A DNA stretch of 64,000 bases from an uncultured Rhodanobacter sp. GTDB lineage: Bacteria > Pseudomonadota > Gammaproteobacteria > Xanthomonadales > Rhodanobacteraceae. Each line of letters starts with the position of its first letter. Position 1 is the stretch's first letter. The position numbers and the translations under genes were made by a program. Location of the stretch: contig CALCWL010000077.1 of NCBI GenBank assembly GCA_937906285.1, positions 1 through 64,000 of the forward strand, in the 5' to 3' direction. The notes beneath the pieces are model-generated. The model ran no database searches. It was given only the letters and a program-made list of their open reading frames with translations, and had not been told where the DNA came from. Below, one piece after another: positions 35,767-44,708 of the stretch.

Positions 35767-35975
35767 GATTTGGATTCCTTGCGTTGGGTGGTTTTGGGTT
35801 CGATGGGGGTGCCGTCGCCTTCCGGCTGCGGCACGGGTGCGGGCTGGCGGTCGTGGCGGGCGATGCCATTGGCGATGAGCCAGTCGGCGGTGCCGCTTTC
35901 CACGTCAAGCCGTTCGCCCGGCTGGAGCGGCATGCCCGCGTGGGTGTGTGGGCGGATCAAAACGAGTGATGTCAT
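35763..35975 (-). CDS. small phage protein (DUF7210-like)
   Basis: A 70-residue protein; ATG 35975 is chosen because AAGGG lies 9 bases upstream, whereas ATG 35984 would have no spacing. Sequence TSLVLIRPHTHAGMPLQPGE, then LDVESGTADWLIANGIA, a short domain often found between tail terminator and tube genes. The basic tail ends TQRKESKS. It overlaps the tube protein start by ATGA. Confidence 0.7.
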   Translation of the reverse strand: MTSLVLIRPHTHAGMPLQPGERLDVESGTADWLIANGIARHDRQPAPVPQPEGDGTPIEPKTTQRKESKS

Positions 35976-35980
35976 GGGTG

Positions 35981-36427
35981 TCATCCCTTGGTTGAAAGAT
36001 CGGTGCCGAGCGTCCGGTAGGTGATCGCGTAGCGCGCGGGAATAGCGGCGGCCACCGCGTCGGCGTCCTCGACGTCCCATTCGCATTCCTGCTCGCGGAT
36101 GCCAAGGCACAAGCCGCCCAGATTCCGGTCGGCCAGCAGCGCGGCGTGAGCGGCGGTGAGCAGCCGGTCGGCTTCTGTCTCCGGAATCGCGGGCGGCACC
36201 GCGCGTGCCAGCGCGACGAGGCGCACGATCAGTTCGCGCGTGACGCGGTCGTTGGCGCGCTCGGTGATGGATTCGGACTCGGGGAACACCACCAGCGCCG
36301 GGCATTGCTCCCGGCTGATGGCCACCGTGGGCGAGCGGTGCAAGGTCGCCCCAAGCGATTCCACCGGCGTGCGGACGGCCGCCATCACCGCGAGCAGAAT
36401 CTGTTCGCGGATCGAGTTGCCGGACAC
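35981..36427 (-). CDS. phage tail terminator-like protein
   Basis: A 148-residue protein starting MSGNSIREQILLAVMAAVRT. An alpha/beta protein with an ALVVFPESESI strand, similar in size and position to gpU-type tail terminators that cap the tail tube. Family call is by position and size. Confidence 0.65.
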   Translation of the reverse strand: MSGNSIREQILLAVMAAVRTPVESLGATLHRSPTVAISREQCPALVVFPESESITERANDRVTRELIVRLVALARAVPPAIPETEADRLLTAAHAALLADRNLGGLCLGIREQECEWDVEDADAVAAAIPARYAITYRTLGTDLSTKG

Positions 36428-36430
36428 GGG

Positions 36431-36733
36431 TCAGAGTCTCGTGAGCTTGGCGCGCATCTCCGAGCCATCGCCCACGGCCCGGATGTCGCGCACCTGATAG
36501 ATCACGCTGCCGATCTCCACCGTGTCGCGCGGGGCCAGACCCATAAACACCGACGCCGGATACGACATCTGGTGGTCGGTGGTCGAGGCCAGCCCATCGA
36601 ACACGGTGTCGTCGGGCGCGGCGAAGCCCACTGGATGCTGCTGGGCGAGACTGCCATCCGACGGTTGCCAGCGGCACTCCCTGAGCAGCCCAGCGTTACC
36701 CGCTGAGGCGTAGATCTGTTCCACGATGCCCAT
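36431..36733 (-). CDS. phage head-tail joining/minor tail protein
   Basis: A 100-residue protein from ATG 36733 (ATGA overlap with the capsid stop); the longer frame to 36775 runs into the capsid gene. Sequence DTVFDGLASTTDHQMSYPAS, then DTVEIGSVIYQVRDIRAV, a beta-barrel pattern like lambda FII-type head-tail connectors. Lies directly after the capsid gene. Confidence 0.65.
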   Translation of the reverse strand: MGIVEQIYASAGNAGLLRECRWQPSDGSLAQQHPVGFAAPDDTVFDGLASTTDHQMSYPASVFMGLAPRDTVEIGSVIYQVRDIRAVGDGSEMRAKLTRL

Positions 36734-37737
36734 CACGCCACCGTCAGCTTGACCAACACGCCGGGGCGATGGCACATCGGCAGCGGGTTGGACTGCGTGT
36801 GCAGGTCGGTGCCCCGGTCGAACTTGCGCGGCTCCTGCTTGGCGTACAGCGGCTGGCCCACCGTGTTGACGGTCTCGTTGAAGTCCGCCGGTGCGAAGTA
36901 GGTGCCGAAGGTGTCGATGGTGCCCAGCGGGAAAGCGTGGGCCTCACCGGCGGCGATGAAGCGGCGGGCGGTGCCACTGGCATCGGTGGCCTGGCCCCGG
37001 TACTCCTCGAAGGTGATTCCGCCGTAGGTGAAGCCGCGACGCACGTCGTTGATGAGGATGGCCCCGTTCTGCCAGTTCTCGAACGCCTTCTCGACCTTGG
37101 CGTGACCGGTGAGCGCAGCGAAGAACTCCGCCGAACACAGGCAATGGACGCCGTTCATGAACTCGCCCTTGAGGTTCTCCTCGATGGTCGCCAGCACCGT
37201 GGTGCATTTGGCTTTGACGTTGGTTCCCGCCGTGCCCAACTCGAAGGCCACGGTCTGCTGGGCGATCTCGAAGGCATCGAACAGGTCGTAGAGCACCGAG
37301 CCATCGGCATCGAGGATCACGCCCTTGAGCGCGCCGACGCGCAGGTGCTCCAAGGTGATCGCGTGCTTGTTGCGCATCGTCTCCAGATGGCGCGCGACGA
37401 CGCCCGCGACCGTCTCGGTTTCGGTTTCCGAACCGAAGGCGCGGATGCCTTGCACTTCCTCGGGCAGCACCACGTCGTCGTGCGGGATGTGCGGCACGAC
37501 GAAGGAACGCAGCTTGCGCTTGCCGCGCACGCCGACCGTGCCGGGCGAGCCCGGCGGCAGCGTGGGCAGCAGGTTGAGCACGCCGTTCATTTCCTCGACG
37601 ACGATCTGGCGCTGGCGCACCGGCTTGGGCGGCATCAGGTTCAGTTCTTCCAGACGGCCGTAGCGGTTGGGTAGGATGTTGATGGCGGCGGTCAGCGCGG
37701 CCATCGAGAAGGCGGGATTGCTGAAGGGGTTGTTCAT
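36733..37737 (-). CDS. major capsid protein (lambda gpE family)
   Basis: A 334-residue protein from ATG 37737 (MNNPFSNPAFSMAALTAAIN). Segments PHIPHDDVVLPEEVQGIRAF, DGSVLYDLFDAFEIAQQ and DRGTDLHTQSNPLPMCHRPG are characteristic of the E-type HK97-fold capsid. It follows the protease/scaffold and decoration genes as in lambda. Confidence 0.95.
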   Translation of the reverse strand: MNNPFSNPAFSMAALTAAINILPNRYGRLEELNLMPPKPVRQRQIVVEEMNGVLNLLPTLPPGSPGTVGVRGKRKLRSFVVPHIPHDDVVLPEEVQGIRAFGSETETETVAGVVARHLETMRNKHAITLEHLRVGALKGVILDADGSVLYDLFDAFEIAQQTVAFELGTAGTNVKAKCTTVLATIEENLKGEFMNGVHCLCSAEFFAALTGHAKVEKAFENWQNGAILINDVRRGFTYGGITFEEYRGQATDASGTARRFIAAGEAHAFPLGTIDTFGTYFAPADFNETVNTVGQPLYAKQEPRKFDRGTDLHTQSNPLPMCHRPGVLVKLTVA

Positions 37738-37739
37738 GG

Positions 37740-38117
37740 TCAGGCTCCTTGACGGACGAGGACGCCCAGCGCCTTGAGCTGCGCAATGGCGGTGAGTTGT
37801 TCGGCGGTGGTGATGGCATCGGGCCACGCGAGCGCGTGATGGGCGACGACGGCGTGGCGCGCGACGACGAGGCCGTCATCGCGGTCGATCAAAGTGGCAT
37901 CGCAGGCTTGCAGCAGCACGCCTGCGGCGACCTGCGTGCCGTCCTCGGCGGACGGATCGATCTGCTTGTATTTGCCACTGGCGGTGACGATGCCGAGCAC
38001 CGTTCCCAGCGGCAGGTTTTGACCCGATGCGACCGTGACGCGGTCGCGCGAGTAGAGGTTGGGTGCTTCGTACTTGAGCAGGTCGCCCAGGTTCAGGGGT
38101 TCGGCGAGAACGGACAT
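37740..38117 (-). CDS. capsid decoration protein (gpD-like)
   Basis: A 125-residue protein from ATG 38117 (MSVLAEPLNLGDLLKYEAPN). The segment VTVASGQNLPLGTVLGIVTA, then AAGVLLQACDA, is typical of lambda D/SHP-type head stabilising proteins. Ends two bases before the capsid ATG. Confidence 0.9.
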   Translation of the reverse strand: MSVLAEPLNLGDLLKYEAPNLYSRDRVTVASGQNLPLGTVLGIVTASGKYKQIDPSAEDGTQVAAGVLLQACDATLIDRDDGLVVARHAVVAHHALAWPDAITTAEQLTAIAQLKALGVLVRQGA

Positions 38118-38118
38118 T

Positions 38119-38475
38119 TCAGATCTCCTTCTTGAAGGCGGTGGATTGCGCCGCGATCTGCTTTGCTGCATCGATCAGCGGATTGCTGGCCGAAGGGCGA
38201 ACGGCATCGGGCGTGATGCGACTGGTGATTTCGGGACTGGCGTCGGCCTGCGCGGCCAGGAGCTGGCTGCGCACCTTGGCGGGCGAGGCCTGCGCTTCGA
38301 GGAAGCCCGCGATCAGGTCGGTGCGCCCAGCCAACGTGCAGGTCTGGGCGATTTCGACGGCGTCGGCCACGGTCATTGCCGTGGCGGTGGAGGCGGTGGC
38401 GGAGGGTTGAGGAGGATTGCCAGCAGGATCAGCAAGAGGCCGATCAAGAGCAGCGGGGTCGGTTCGATCATTCAT
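38119..38475 (-). CDS. nested scaffolding protein (Nu3-like) from an internal start
   Basis: In-frame ATG 38475 (MNDRTDPAALDRPLADPAGN) inside the protease gene has GGAG with a 7-base gap (ATGGAGTCATCCATG). It encodes the 118-residue C-terminal helical part. Lambda makes its scaffold Nu3 from gene C in the same way. Support here is the SD and the domain boundary. Confidence 0.7.
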   Translation of the reverse strand: MNDRTDPAALDRPLADPAGNPPQPSATASTATAMTVADAVEIAQTCTLAGRTDLIAGFLEAQASPAKVRSQLLAAQADASPEITSRITPDAVRPSASNPLIDAAKQIAAQSTAFKKEI

Positions 38476-39369
38476 GGATGACTCCATCTGGTGGTTGCGA
38501 AAAAGGCCCGCTTGGCTGGCCGAAGCCACCTGAGTCGGGAGTGGGGAAAGCGATTGGGTGAGCTGCGAGAGCGCGTCGTCGAAGCCGCCGACCGCATCGG
38601 CCAGACCAGCGCCGACGGCATCCGGGCCGAAGAACAGGCCCGCTTCGGTGGCGCGCACGGCGTCGGCGTCGAGGCCGCGATGGCGAGCGACCGTCTCGAC
38701 GAAGAGGTCGTAGACGCGATCCACCTCGGCCTTCAGGACGGCATGCGCCTCGTCGGAGATCGGTTCGTGCGGGTTGAGGTCGTTCTTGCGCTCGCCCGCG
38801 AACACGGCGGTATAGCGAACGCCATCCTTCGCGTCCTTCACCGACTGATCGATGTGCATGGCGATGACGCCAATCGAGCCGACGCCGCCGGTGCGCGCGA
38901 CGAACACTCGGCTCGCGGCGGACGCCAGTGCGTAGGCCGCCGAGAACGCCATGTCGTTGGCCACGGCCCAGACCGGCTTGACTTGCACGCCCGCGCGGAT
39001 GCGGTCGGCCAGGTCGAACACGCCGCCGGATTCGCCGCCGGGCGAATCGACATCGAGCAGGATCGCGGCGACCTCAGGGCTGGCCAACGCCGCGTCCAGT
39101 TGCGCGGCGATGCTGGTGTAGCTGGCGAGGCCCGACACGGCTTCGAGGCCGGAGGTGCGGCGCACCAGCGTGCCGTGGATCGGGATGACGGCGACCTTGC
39201 CGGTCGCAGGCGACAGTGGGCGTGTGGTCGGCGCGTAGTCCGCGGGCACGACCATGTCGGTCAGGCCAATGCGCGCACCGAGCACGGACAGGATGACGTC
39301 GAGTTTCGGGCGATGGATCGCCAGCGGCACGCCAAAGAGGCGCGCCGCCAGATGTGGCAGCACGGTCAT
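38119..39369 (-). CDS. S49-family capsid maturation protease with C-terminal scaffold (gpC-like)
   Basis: A 416-residue protein. The N-terminal SppA-like domain (VAVIPIHGTLVRR; LLDVDSPGGE; catalytic Ser in NDMAFSAAYALAS; GVGSIGVIAMH) is followed by the Lys of a Ser-Lys dyad further on. The C-terminal ~118 residues form a Pro/Ala-rich linker and helical scaffold. An internal start yields the scaffold alone. It cleaves scaffold and portal during prohead maturation in related phages. Confidence 0.9.
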   Translation of the reverse strand: MTVLPHLAARLFGVPLAIHRPKLDVILSVLGARIGLTDMVVPADYAPTTRPLSPATGKVAVIPIHGTLVRRTSGLEAVSGLASYTSIAAQLDAALASPEVAAILLDVDSPGGESGGVFDLADRIRAGVQVKPVWAVANDMAFSAAYALASAASRVFVARTGGVGSIGVIAMHIDQSVKDAKDGVRYTAVFAGERKNDLNPHEPISDEAHAVLKAEVDRVYDLFVETVARHRGLDADAVRATEAGLFFGPDAVGAGLADAVGGFDDALSQLTQSLSPLPTQVASASQAGLFRNHQMESSMNDRTDPAALDRPLADPAGNPPQPSATASTATAMTVADAVEIAQTCTLAGRTDLIAGFLEAQASPAKVRSQLLAAQADASPEITSRITPDAVRPSASNPLIDAAKQIAAQSTAFKKEI

Positions 39370-39402
39370 GGGAATCCTTCTGGAAAACGGTCAGGCGACG
39401 AG

Positions 39403-40941
39403 TCAGGAAATCGACTGGCTGCCGGTGGCGTCGGGTGTGACGGCGTTGCGGTTGGGTTCCGCGCTGCCGCCGTCCTTCGACGTGTAGCGAGGGTCGGAAT
39501 CAAAGATCAGGCCGAGGTCGTCGGCGCGCTGGTTGTCGGCGGCGATCTCGCGGTCGACGTCTTCGGCGTCGTAGCCGTTGGCCGAGATGGCTTCCGAGCG
39601 CGACATCAAGCCCGCGCGGATGGCCAGCAACATCGCCTTGAATTCCTTCTCCGGATCGACCCACTGCCAGCCCTGCGGAATCCACTTCACGGCGAGGTAC
39701 TGACGACGACGGGCGGGCCCGCCACGCGCGAAGCCCGGCGCTTCGAGCGCCCCGGCGAGCACGGCCTGCTTCATCCACGCCGCCCACACCGGACGGCACA
39801 GCTGATGCACCAGCACGCCGTGCTGCAGCATCTCGCAGCGCCGCCGGAACTCCAGCATCCCGGCACGGATGGACGAGTAGTTCACGCCGGTCAGATCGCC
39901 GGTCAGTTGTTCGTAGGTGATGCCGATGGCGGCGGCAACCGCGCGGAACTGCGTGCGCAGGAACTCGGAGTACGAACCGCCCACGTCGGCGGGATCGGAG
40001 AACTTGATGTCCTCGCCGGGCTCCAGAATCTGCAGCGTTCCCGGCTCCAGCCCGGCGAACGCAATCCCTTCGGCGTCGGCTGCGCCTTCGCCCATCAGGT
40101 TGTCTTCCGGGTTGGCGCGCGTGACGAAGCCCGCGAACATCGCGGCGGTCTTCTTGCGCACCAGTTCGGCGTCGTCGTACTGGTCGAGTTCGTTGAGCTT
40201 GACGAGCGCCCGCGACAACCACGGCTCGCCGCGAATCTGGCCTGGGCGCAGCACGCGGAACAGATGGATGATTTCCGCAGCCGGGATGCGCACCGTGTCC
40301 ATCCCGCCCTGGCCCGACATCGGCGCAAGACGCCCGTCCTCGGGATGCGAGCGGTACAGGTGGTAGGCGACGCGCCGCCCCAGGCTGTCGAACTCGATGC
40401 CGGAGCGCACGACGTTGCCCGAAGGAAGATCGGTGTTCAGATTGATCGGCAGGTGCTCGGGCTCCAGCAACTGAAGCTGCAGCGGCACGACCAGCCCGTC
40501 CTCCGGGCGTCGCGGCCGCAAGCGGATCAGGCATTCGCCGCCTTCGAGCATTGCGCGGCAGGCCAGCGCCTGCAAACCGTAGAAGTCAGTCTGACCGGCG
40601 GCGTCGGCTTCCGCCGTCCAGTCGCGCCACAGCGCCTGCACTTCGGCCTTGAACGCCTCGTCGGGCGACAGGCTCTGCGGCTTGATGCCGGTGCCGACCG
40701 CGTTGGCCACGAAGGCTTCGATGCCTGCCTGCGCCCAGGCATTGCGGCGCACGAGGTCACGGCTCTTGCCGCGCAGTTCGTTGCTGGTCGCCAGCATCGC
40801 GGCGACCGCGCCGGGGTTGCCGGGCATCCACGCCAGCGAGCGACGACCACGCCCCGCTGCCTCGTGGACGGGAGGCTGACCGAAGAGGCTACGGAGTTTG
40901 CCTAGCCAGCTTGCTGGCGTTCGTGATGTTGTCCAGGCCAT
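39403..40941 (-). CDS. phage portal protein, lambda family
   Basis: A 512-residue protein. Typical stretches: LVRRNAWAQAGIEAFVANAV, LEGGECLIRLRPR, PAAEIIHLFRVLRPGQIRGE, GITYEQLTGDLTGVNYSSIR. It forms the dodecameric channel of the head vertex. It follows the gpW-like gene with a single-base overlap. Confidence 0.95.
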   Translation of the reverse strand: MAWTTSRTPASWLGKLRSLFGQPPVHEAAGRGRRSLAWMPGNPGAVAAMLATSNELRGKSRDLVRRNAWAQAGIEAFVANAVGTGIKPQSLSPDEAFKAEVQALWRDWTAEADAAGQTDFYGLQALACRAMLEGGECLIRLRPRRPEDGLVVPLQLQLLEPEHLPINLNTDLPSGNVVRSGIEFDSLGRRVAYHLYRSHPEDGRLAPMSGQGGMDTVRIPAAEIIHLFRVLRPGQIRGEPWLSRALVKLNELDQYDDAELVRKKTAAMFAGFVTRANPEDNLMGEGAADAEGIAFAGLEPGTLQILEPGEDIKFSDPADVGGSYSEFLRTQFRAVAAAIGITYEQLTGDLTGVNYSSIRAGMLEFRRRCEMLQHGVLVHQLCRPVWAAWMKQAVLAGALEAPGFARGGPARRRQYLAVKWIPQGWQWVDPEKEFKAMLLAIRAGLMSRSEAISANGYDAEDVDREIAADNQRADDLGLIFDSDPRYTSKDGGSAEPNRNAVTPDATGSQSIS

Positions 40942-41162
40942 CAGAACCCCTTCGACGTCGTGACCCGGATCTGGCGCGGCGCACCGGGCAGCAGCCCGGT
41001 TTCAGCCGCCTGCTGCAGCAGTCCGCGCCTGACCTCGCGGATCGCGGCCATCAGTTCGTCGACCGAGCGGTACTCGACCGTCTTGTCGGCAAAGGTCACG
41101 CGCCGTTCGCCCTTGGCGAGCGCGCTCTCCAAGGCCTGGAGTTGGATTTCTGTGTAGGCCAT
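40941..41162 (-). CDS. gpW-like head-tail joining protein
   Basis: A 73-residue protein, MAYTEIQLQALESALAKGER, then RSVDELMAAIREVRRGLLQQ, the fold pattern of gpW/GpW-family head completion proteins. ATG 41162 overlaps the upstream stop. Lies between terminase-side genes and the portal as in lambda. Confidence 0.85.
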   Translation of the reverse strand: MAYTEIQLQALESALAKGERRVTFADKTVEYRSVDELMAAIREVRRGLLQQAAETGLLPGAPRQIRVTTSKGF

Positions 41163-41554
41163 CAACGGTACACCACGAGATTGATTTCGGAGGAGTCGTC
41201 GAACGACGTTGCAGTCGTCGCACAGGAGATGTCGACGTACTGGGCCGTCTTGAGGTCGGAGCTGGCGCGCACGACGGCCACTCGTTGCTGGCCGCTGTTG
41301 ACGCTGCTGCGTGCGAGCGCCGTCCAGCAGTAGTTCGCATCCGGCATCGCCACGGCGAAATGCACGCGATATCGGCCCGCCGCCGTGCGCACGACGCTGG
41401 CCACGTTGCGCGCGCTGGCGATCACGACCTGACCGCCCTCGTAGCCGAAGCTCACCCACACCCGGGCGAGACCAGGATGTGTGGCGTCGATCTTGGTCTT
41501 GACCTCGAAGCCGATGCGCGCCGCAAGAGCGGCGATGCTGGACGCGAGGCTCAT
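41162..41554 (-). CDS. small virion-like protein (130 aa) inserted in the head cluster
   Basis: Starts MSLASSIAALAARIGFEVKT; the C-terminal ~95 residues form a beta domain (RVWVSFGYEGGQVVIASARN, then YRVHFAVAMPDANYCWTALA) like the tips of phage fibres. Such a domain is unusual between terminase and portal. The N-terminal ~20 residues resemble those of the next gene. Coupled by ATGA on both sides. Confidence 0.65.
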   Translation of the reverse strand: MSLASSIAALAARIGFEVKTKIDATHPGLARVWVSFGYEGGQVVIASARNVASVVRTAAGRYRVHFAVAMPDANYCWTALARSSVNSGQQRVAVVRASSDLKTAQYVDISCATTATSFDDSSEINLVVYR

Positions 41555-42045
41555 CAGGCCAGCGCCCCGTCGAAGACCACGACGAAGTCGGTGTCGGTGT
41601 TCCCGACATCGGCGGCCGCCACCGCGCCGATGTTGGTGCGGGCCTGCAGTTGCTCGGCAACCGTCAAGGTCTGCGCCGCGTCGAAGCGCACCCGCAGACT
41701 GACGGCGGCCAGGAGCGCGTCCAGACCCGTCGTGCCGTTCTGCAGCAACTGCTGGATTTCCACCAGAGTGTCGTAGGCGGCGTCCGCGCCACCCAGGATG
41801 TCGGCCTTGAGCGCGTCGAGCAGCGACACGATCTTGTTCGACGAGTAAGTGCTGGAGGCGGCGATCTGGCTGTCGTCGATGGCGGTGGCGGACAGCACCG
41901 CCGCCTTCAGCTCGTTGACCGCCGCGACCAGACTCGACTTGTCGGTGGTGGACAGGTTGGCGAGATTGCCTGCGGTGGCCCGGACGTCGTTGAACTCCTG
42001 CGCGACGCGGATGACCAGACTCTCGATGCGGGTGGCAAGACTCAT
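41554..42045 (-). CDS. helical virion-like protein (163 aa) inserted in the head cluster
   Basis: ATG 42045 with AAGGAGAAC upstream. MSLATRIESLVIRVAQEFND, then NLSTTDKSSLVAAVNELKAA, a phrase common in tail-fibre shafts, and a C-terminal part QARTNIGAVAAADVG typical of fibre trimerisation segments. With its neighbour it may form a two-part head or tail appendage. Confidence 0.65.
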   Translation of the reverse strand: MSLATRIESLVIRVAQEFNDVRATAGNLANLSTTDKSSLVAAVNELKAAVLSATAIDDSQIAASSTYSSNKIVSLLDALKADILGGADAAYDTLVEIQQLLQNGTTGLDALLAAVSLRVRFDAAQTLTVAEQLQARTNIGAVAAADVGNTDTDFVVVFDGALA

Positions 42046-42074
42046 GTGTTCTCCTTGGTTTGAAGCGGCCGCCG

Positions 42075-44030
42075 TCAACGAAGCCAACGGCTTCGGATGA
42101 CGCGCCGACCGGAATTGCGGGTTCCAGAAGCAGCGAGGCCACCGCGTCGGGTGGCCTCGTTCAATTCGATGTCGTGGATGGGCGGTGGCTCATCCGGTGG
42201 GGGTGCTACCCCCAGTTGCCGCTCCAGTTCGCGCCAGTGGCGTTCCTCGAAGCGATCCAGTCCCGTGCTGGATGCGGCCGCGCGGGCGTAGACGTAGCAG
42301 TCCAGGGCCTCGTTGCGCTCGCGCATCTTTTGCCACTCGCGCACCGGGAAGCCGTTGCGGTCGCGGCGGGTGATCAATTGCTCCGCGCAGAGCTGCTGGA
42401 TGAACTCGGCGTCGATCTTCGGCAGATGGACGAACCCGGCCGGAAACACCGGGGTCAAGCCGTCCTCGCCGACGTCCGCGCTCTTACGCAGGTTGTTGTA
42501 GAACTCCAACTTGGCGATGCCGACCGCCACCGTGAACACCTTGATGCCCCGGCGCAGCTTCTTGCCGCCCTGCGAGACATCGATGGCAGTCGGCGTGCCG
42601 ATCAGGGCAGCACCGCGTGGCACGCCCTTGACCGCCATCACGCGCGGATCGTGGCAGGCACGCACGAAGGCGTAGGCTTCCTGCGTGGCAAAGCCGGTGT
42701 CCAGCGCGAAACGCGCCAGTGGCATTGCCACGCCCGAGGCGTGCGTCCAGTTCTCGGCCAGCATCGCGGCCAGCGCCCTCCACACTGCGTCCCGGGCGGT
42801 GTCACCCATCAGCACGCGGTGCTCGACCAGCCACGATTCCTTGCCGCGCCCGAAGGCCCAGACCGAGGCCTCGATGCGATCTTTCTGCACGTCCGCGCCG
42901 CCAACCAGCAGCAGACCGCCTTGCGGCACGCTGCCGATGCGGTACTCCTCGCGGCGCTCGACCAGCCGTTGCCAGTCGGGCGCTTCGCCTTCCTCGACCC
43001 AGGTCTCGCCCAGCTCGGTGTTCTTGAAGGTCTTGATCGCGGCGGCCGATCCCGATTCCTTGTTGACGGCGGCTTCCCACGCGGCGGCGATGTCGCGCCA
43101 CGAGCGCCAGCCCACCGGGCTGTACAGCGACGACAGGTGAAATCCCGCCGTCTTGCCCTCGGCCATCGCGCGCCATTCGCCGTGCTCCAGCATCCACGTC
43201 TTGTGATGCTCGGCAATCGCCGTGTCGCAGGATTCGCAGATGTAGGCGGCGGTTTCCGGTTGCCCCTTGTCCCAGCGCAGTTGCTCGAAGCGCAACCACT
43301 GCGGGTGGTTGCAGTGCGGGCACGGCACGAAGTAGCGGCGCTGGTCGCTGGCCTCGTACTCGCGTTCGATGGCGCTCGCCCCGGAGATCGTCGGCGTCGA
43401 CACGATGAAGATCTTGCGGCGCGCGAAGGTGCGCGTGCGCGCCTCGGCCAGCGAGATCGCATCGCCTTCGCCCTCGACGTCCAGCGGGTAGCCGTCCACT
43501 TCGTCGAGGAACAGGTAGCGCACCGGCATCGAGCGCAGGCCCACCGCGCTGTTCGCGCCGGTCATCACCAGCACGCCGCCCCGGAACTCCTTGGCCAGAA
43601 TCGTGTTGCCCGAATCCCGGCTGCGCGCGGGCGCGATCAATTCCGCCAGCGCCGCCGACTCCTCGATCAGCGGGTCGATTCGCTGCTTCGAGTTGCGCTT
43701 GGCCATCTCCACCGTCGGCCAGACCGCCATCATCGGGCCCGGTGCGTGGTGGATCACGTAGCCGATCCAGTTCGATCCCATTTCGGTCGCGCCGAGCTGA
43801 GCGGCCTTCATGAACGCCACGCGCTCAACCGGCGAGGTCGGCGACAGGCAATCCATGATCGCCTTCAGGTACGGCGTGCGGCTGGTGCGCCAGCGCCCGG
43901 GTTCGGCGGAGGCCTTGCTGGAGAGCATCCGATGGCGATCCGACCATTCCGACACGGTGAGTAGCGGATCAGGCGTCAAGCCGTCGCGCCACGCGCGTTC
44001 GATCTCAACAGCGCCTTCGTAATCGTCCAT
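42075..44030 (-). CDS. terminase large subunit (lambda gpA family)
   Basis: A 651-residue protein from ATG 44030 (MDDYEGAVEIERAWRDG). ATPase region: KAAQLGATEMGSNWIGYVIH (Walker A-like), LFLDEVDGYP (Walker B), and a zinc finger CPHCNHPQW...CESC. The nuclease region carries GGADVQKDRIEASVWAFG. It packages DNA with the small subunit; a lambda-like gpA suggests cos-type packaging. No cos site was identified by eye. Confidence 0.95.
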   Translation of the reverse strand: MDDYEGAVEIERAWRDGLTPDPLLTVSEWSDRHRMLSSKASAEPGRWRTSRTPYLKAIMDCLSPTSPVERVAFMKAAQLGATEMGSNWIGYVIHHAPGPMMAVWPTVEMAKRNSKQRIDPLIEESAALAELIAPARSRDSGNTILAKEFRGGVLVMTGANSAVGLRSMPVRYLFLDEVDGYPLDVEGEGDAISLAEARTRTFARRKIFIVSTPTISGASAIEREYEASDQRRYFVPCPHCNHPQWLRFEQLRWDKGQPETAAYICESCDTAIAEHHKTWMLEHGEWRAMAEGKTAGFHLSSLYSPVGWRSWRDIAAAWEAAVNKESGSAAAIKTFKNTELGETWVEEGEAPDWQRLVERREEYRIGSVPQGGLLLVGGADVQKDRIEASVWAFGRGKESWLVEHRVLMGDTARDAVWRALAAMLAENWTHASGVAMPLARFALDTGFATQEAYAFVRACHDPRVMAVKGVPRGAALIGTPTAIDVSQGGKKLRRGIKVFTVAVGIAKLEFYNNLRKSADVGEDGLTPVFPAGFVHLPKIDAEFIQQLCAEQLITRRDRNGFPVREWQKMRERNEALDCYVYARAAASSTGLDRFEERHWRELERQLGVAPPPDEPPPIHDIELNEATRRGGLAASGTRNSGRRVIRSRWLR

Positions 44031-44032
44031 CG

Positions 44033-44599
44033 TCAATCCACGCGCGGGCGCAGCTCGCCCAGTTCGATCAGGTGCTCGCGCACGGCGGCTTCCAGCGTGA
44101 CGTGCATCGTGTGCGCGTCGATGCCAAGCGCTGAGGCCATCTGCCCCGAGATGCGCGCGGGCCAGTTCAACCACGCGTCGCGCTCGATGCGTGCGAGCTT
44201 GAAAACGTGGGCCACGGCCTGCGCCCGATCCACCAGTTCCTTCTTGCGGTGCGCCAGCTCCAGGTTGTTGAGCTTGGCCTTGAGCACCTCGTTGACCGTG
44301 CGCGCCTGCAAGAGCGAGGTACCGCCCGCCGACATCGGCGCTGTGCTGGTGTCGGAGACATCGCGCTGCGGTGTCGCTTCGGCGGGCGCGAGCGCGGGTC
44401 GCGCCTTCGTGGTGCCGACCTTCTCCTGCGCAGCGGCGCGGCGCGGCTGCAATGTGTTTTGTGCCCACTGGGCGTCCGCCGCATCCGGATCAATCGTGCC
44501 GTCAGGCAGTGCGGTGATCCGCCCGGTGTCGATGGCCTTCTTCACGGCCACGTGCGACACGCCACGGTGGCGCGCGTAGGCGCGAATCGAGAGTCCCAT
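44033..44599 (-). CDS. terminase small subunit (Nu1-like)
   Basis: A 188-residue protein from ATG 44599 with AAGGTGA upstream; a TTG at 44614 is a weaker choice. The N-terminal HTH (SIRAYARHRGVSHVAVKKAI) recognises DNA at the packaging site, followed by a Pro/Ala linker and a helical region (LARIERDAWLNWPARISGQM) for multimerisation. Position upstream of gpA agrees. Confidence 0.85.
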   Translation of the reverse strand: MGLSIRAYARHRGVSHVAVKKAIDTGRITALPDGTIDPDAADAQWAQNTLQPRRAAAQEKVGTTKARPALAPAEATPQRDVSDTSTAPMSAGGTSLLQARTVNEVLKAKLNNLELAHRKKELVDRAQAVAHVFKLARIERDAWLNWPARISGQMASALGIDAHTMHVTLEAAVREHLIELGELRPRVD

Positions 44600-44640
44600 C
44601 GTCACCTTCTTCAATCATCTGTTCGTCATTCCTGCGGATT

Positions 44641-44708
44641 GAGCTTGGCTTCCATCGGGAACAGCGCGTTCATCACGTCACGCCAACCACACCCCGAAAG
44701 GAAACGCC
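44641..44708 (+). promoter_or_regulatory. conserved accessory-gene leader, copy B
   Basis: GAGCTTGGCTTC, five bases, GGAACAGCGCGTTCAT, then a variable stretch, GAAAGGAA and the ATG at 44709. It shares the block with copies A, C and D. TTGGCT and GTTCAT are 17 bases apart. Confidence 0.75.
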
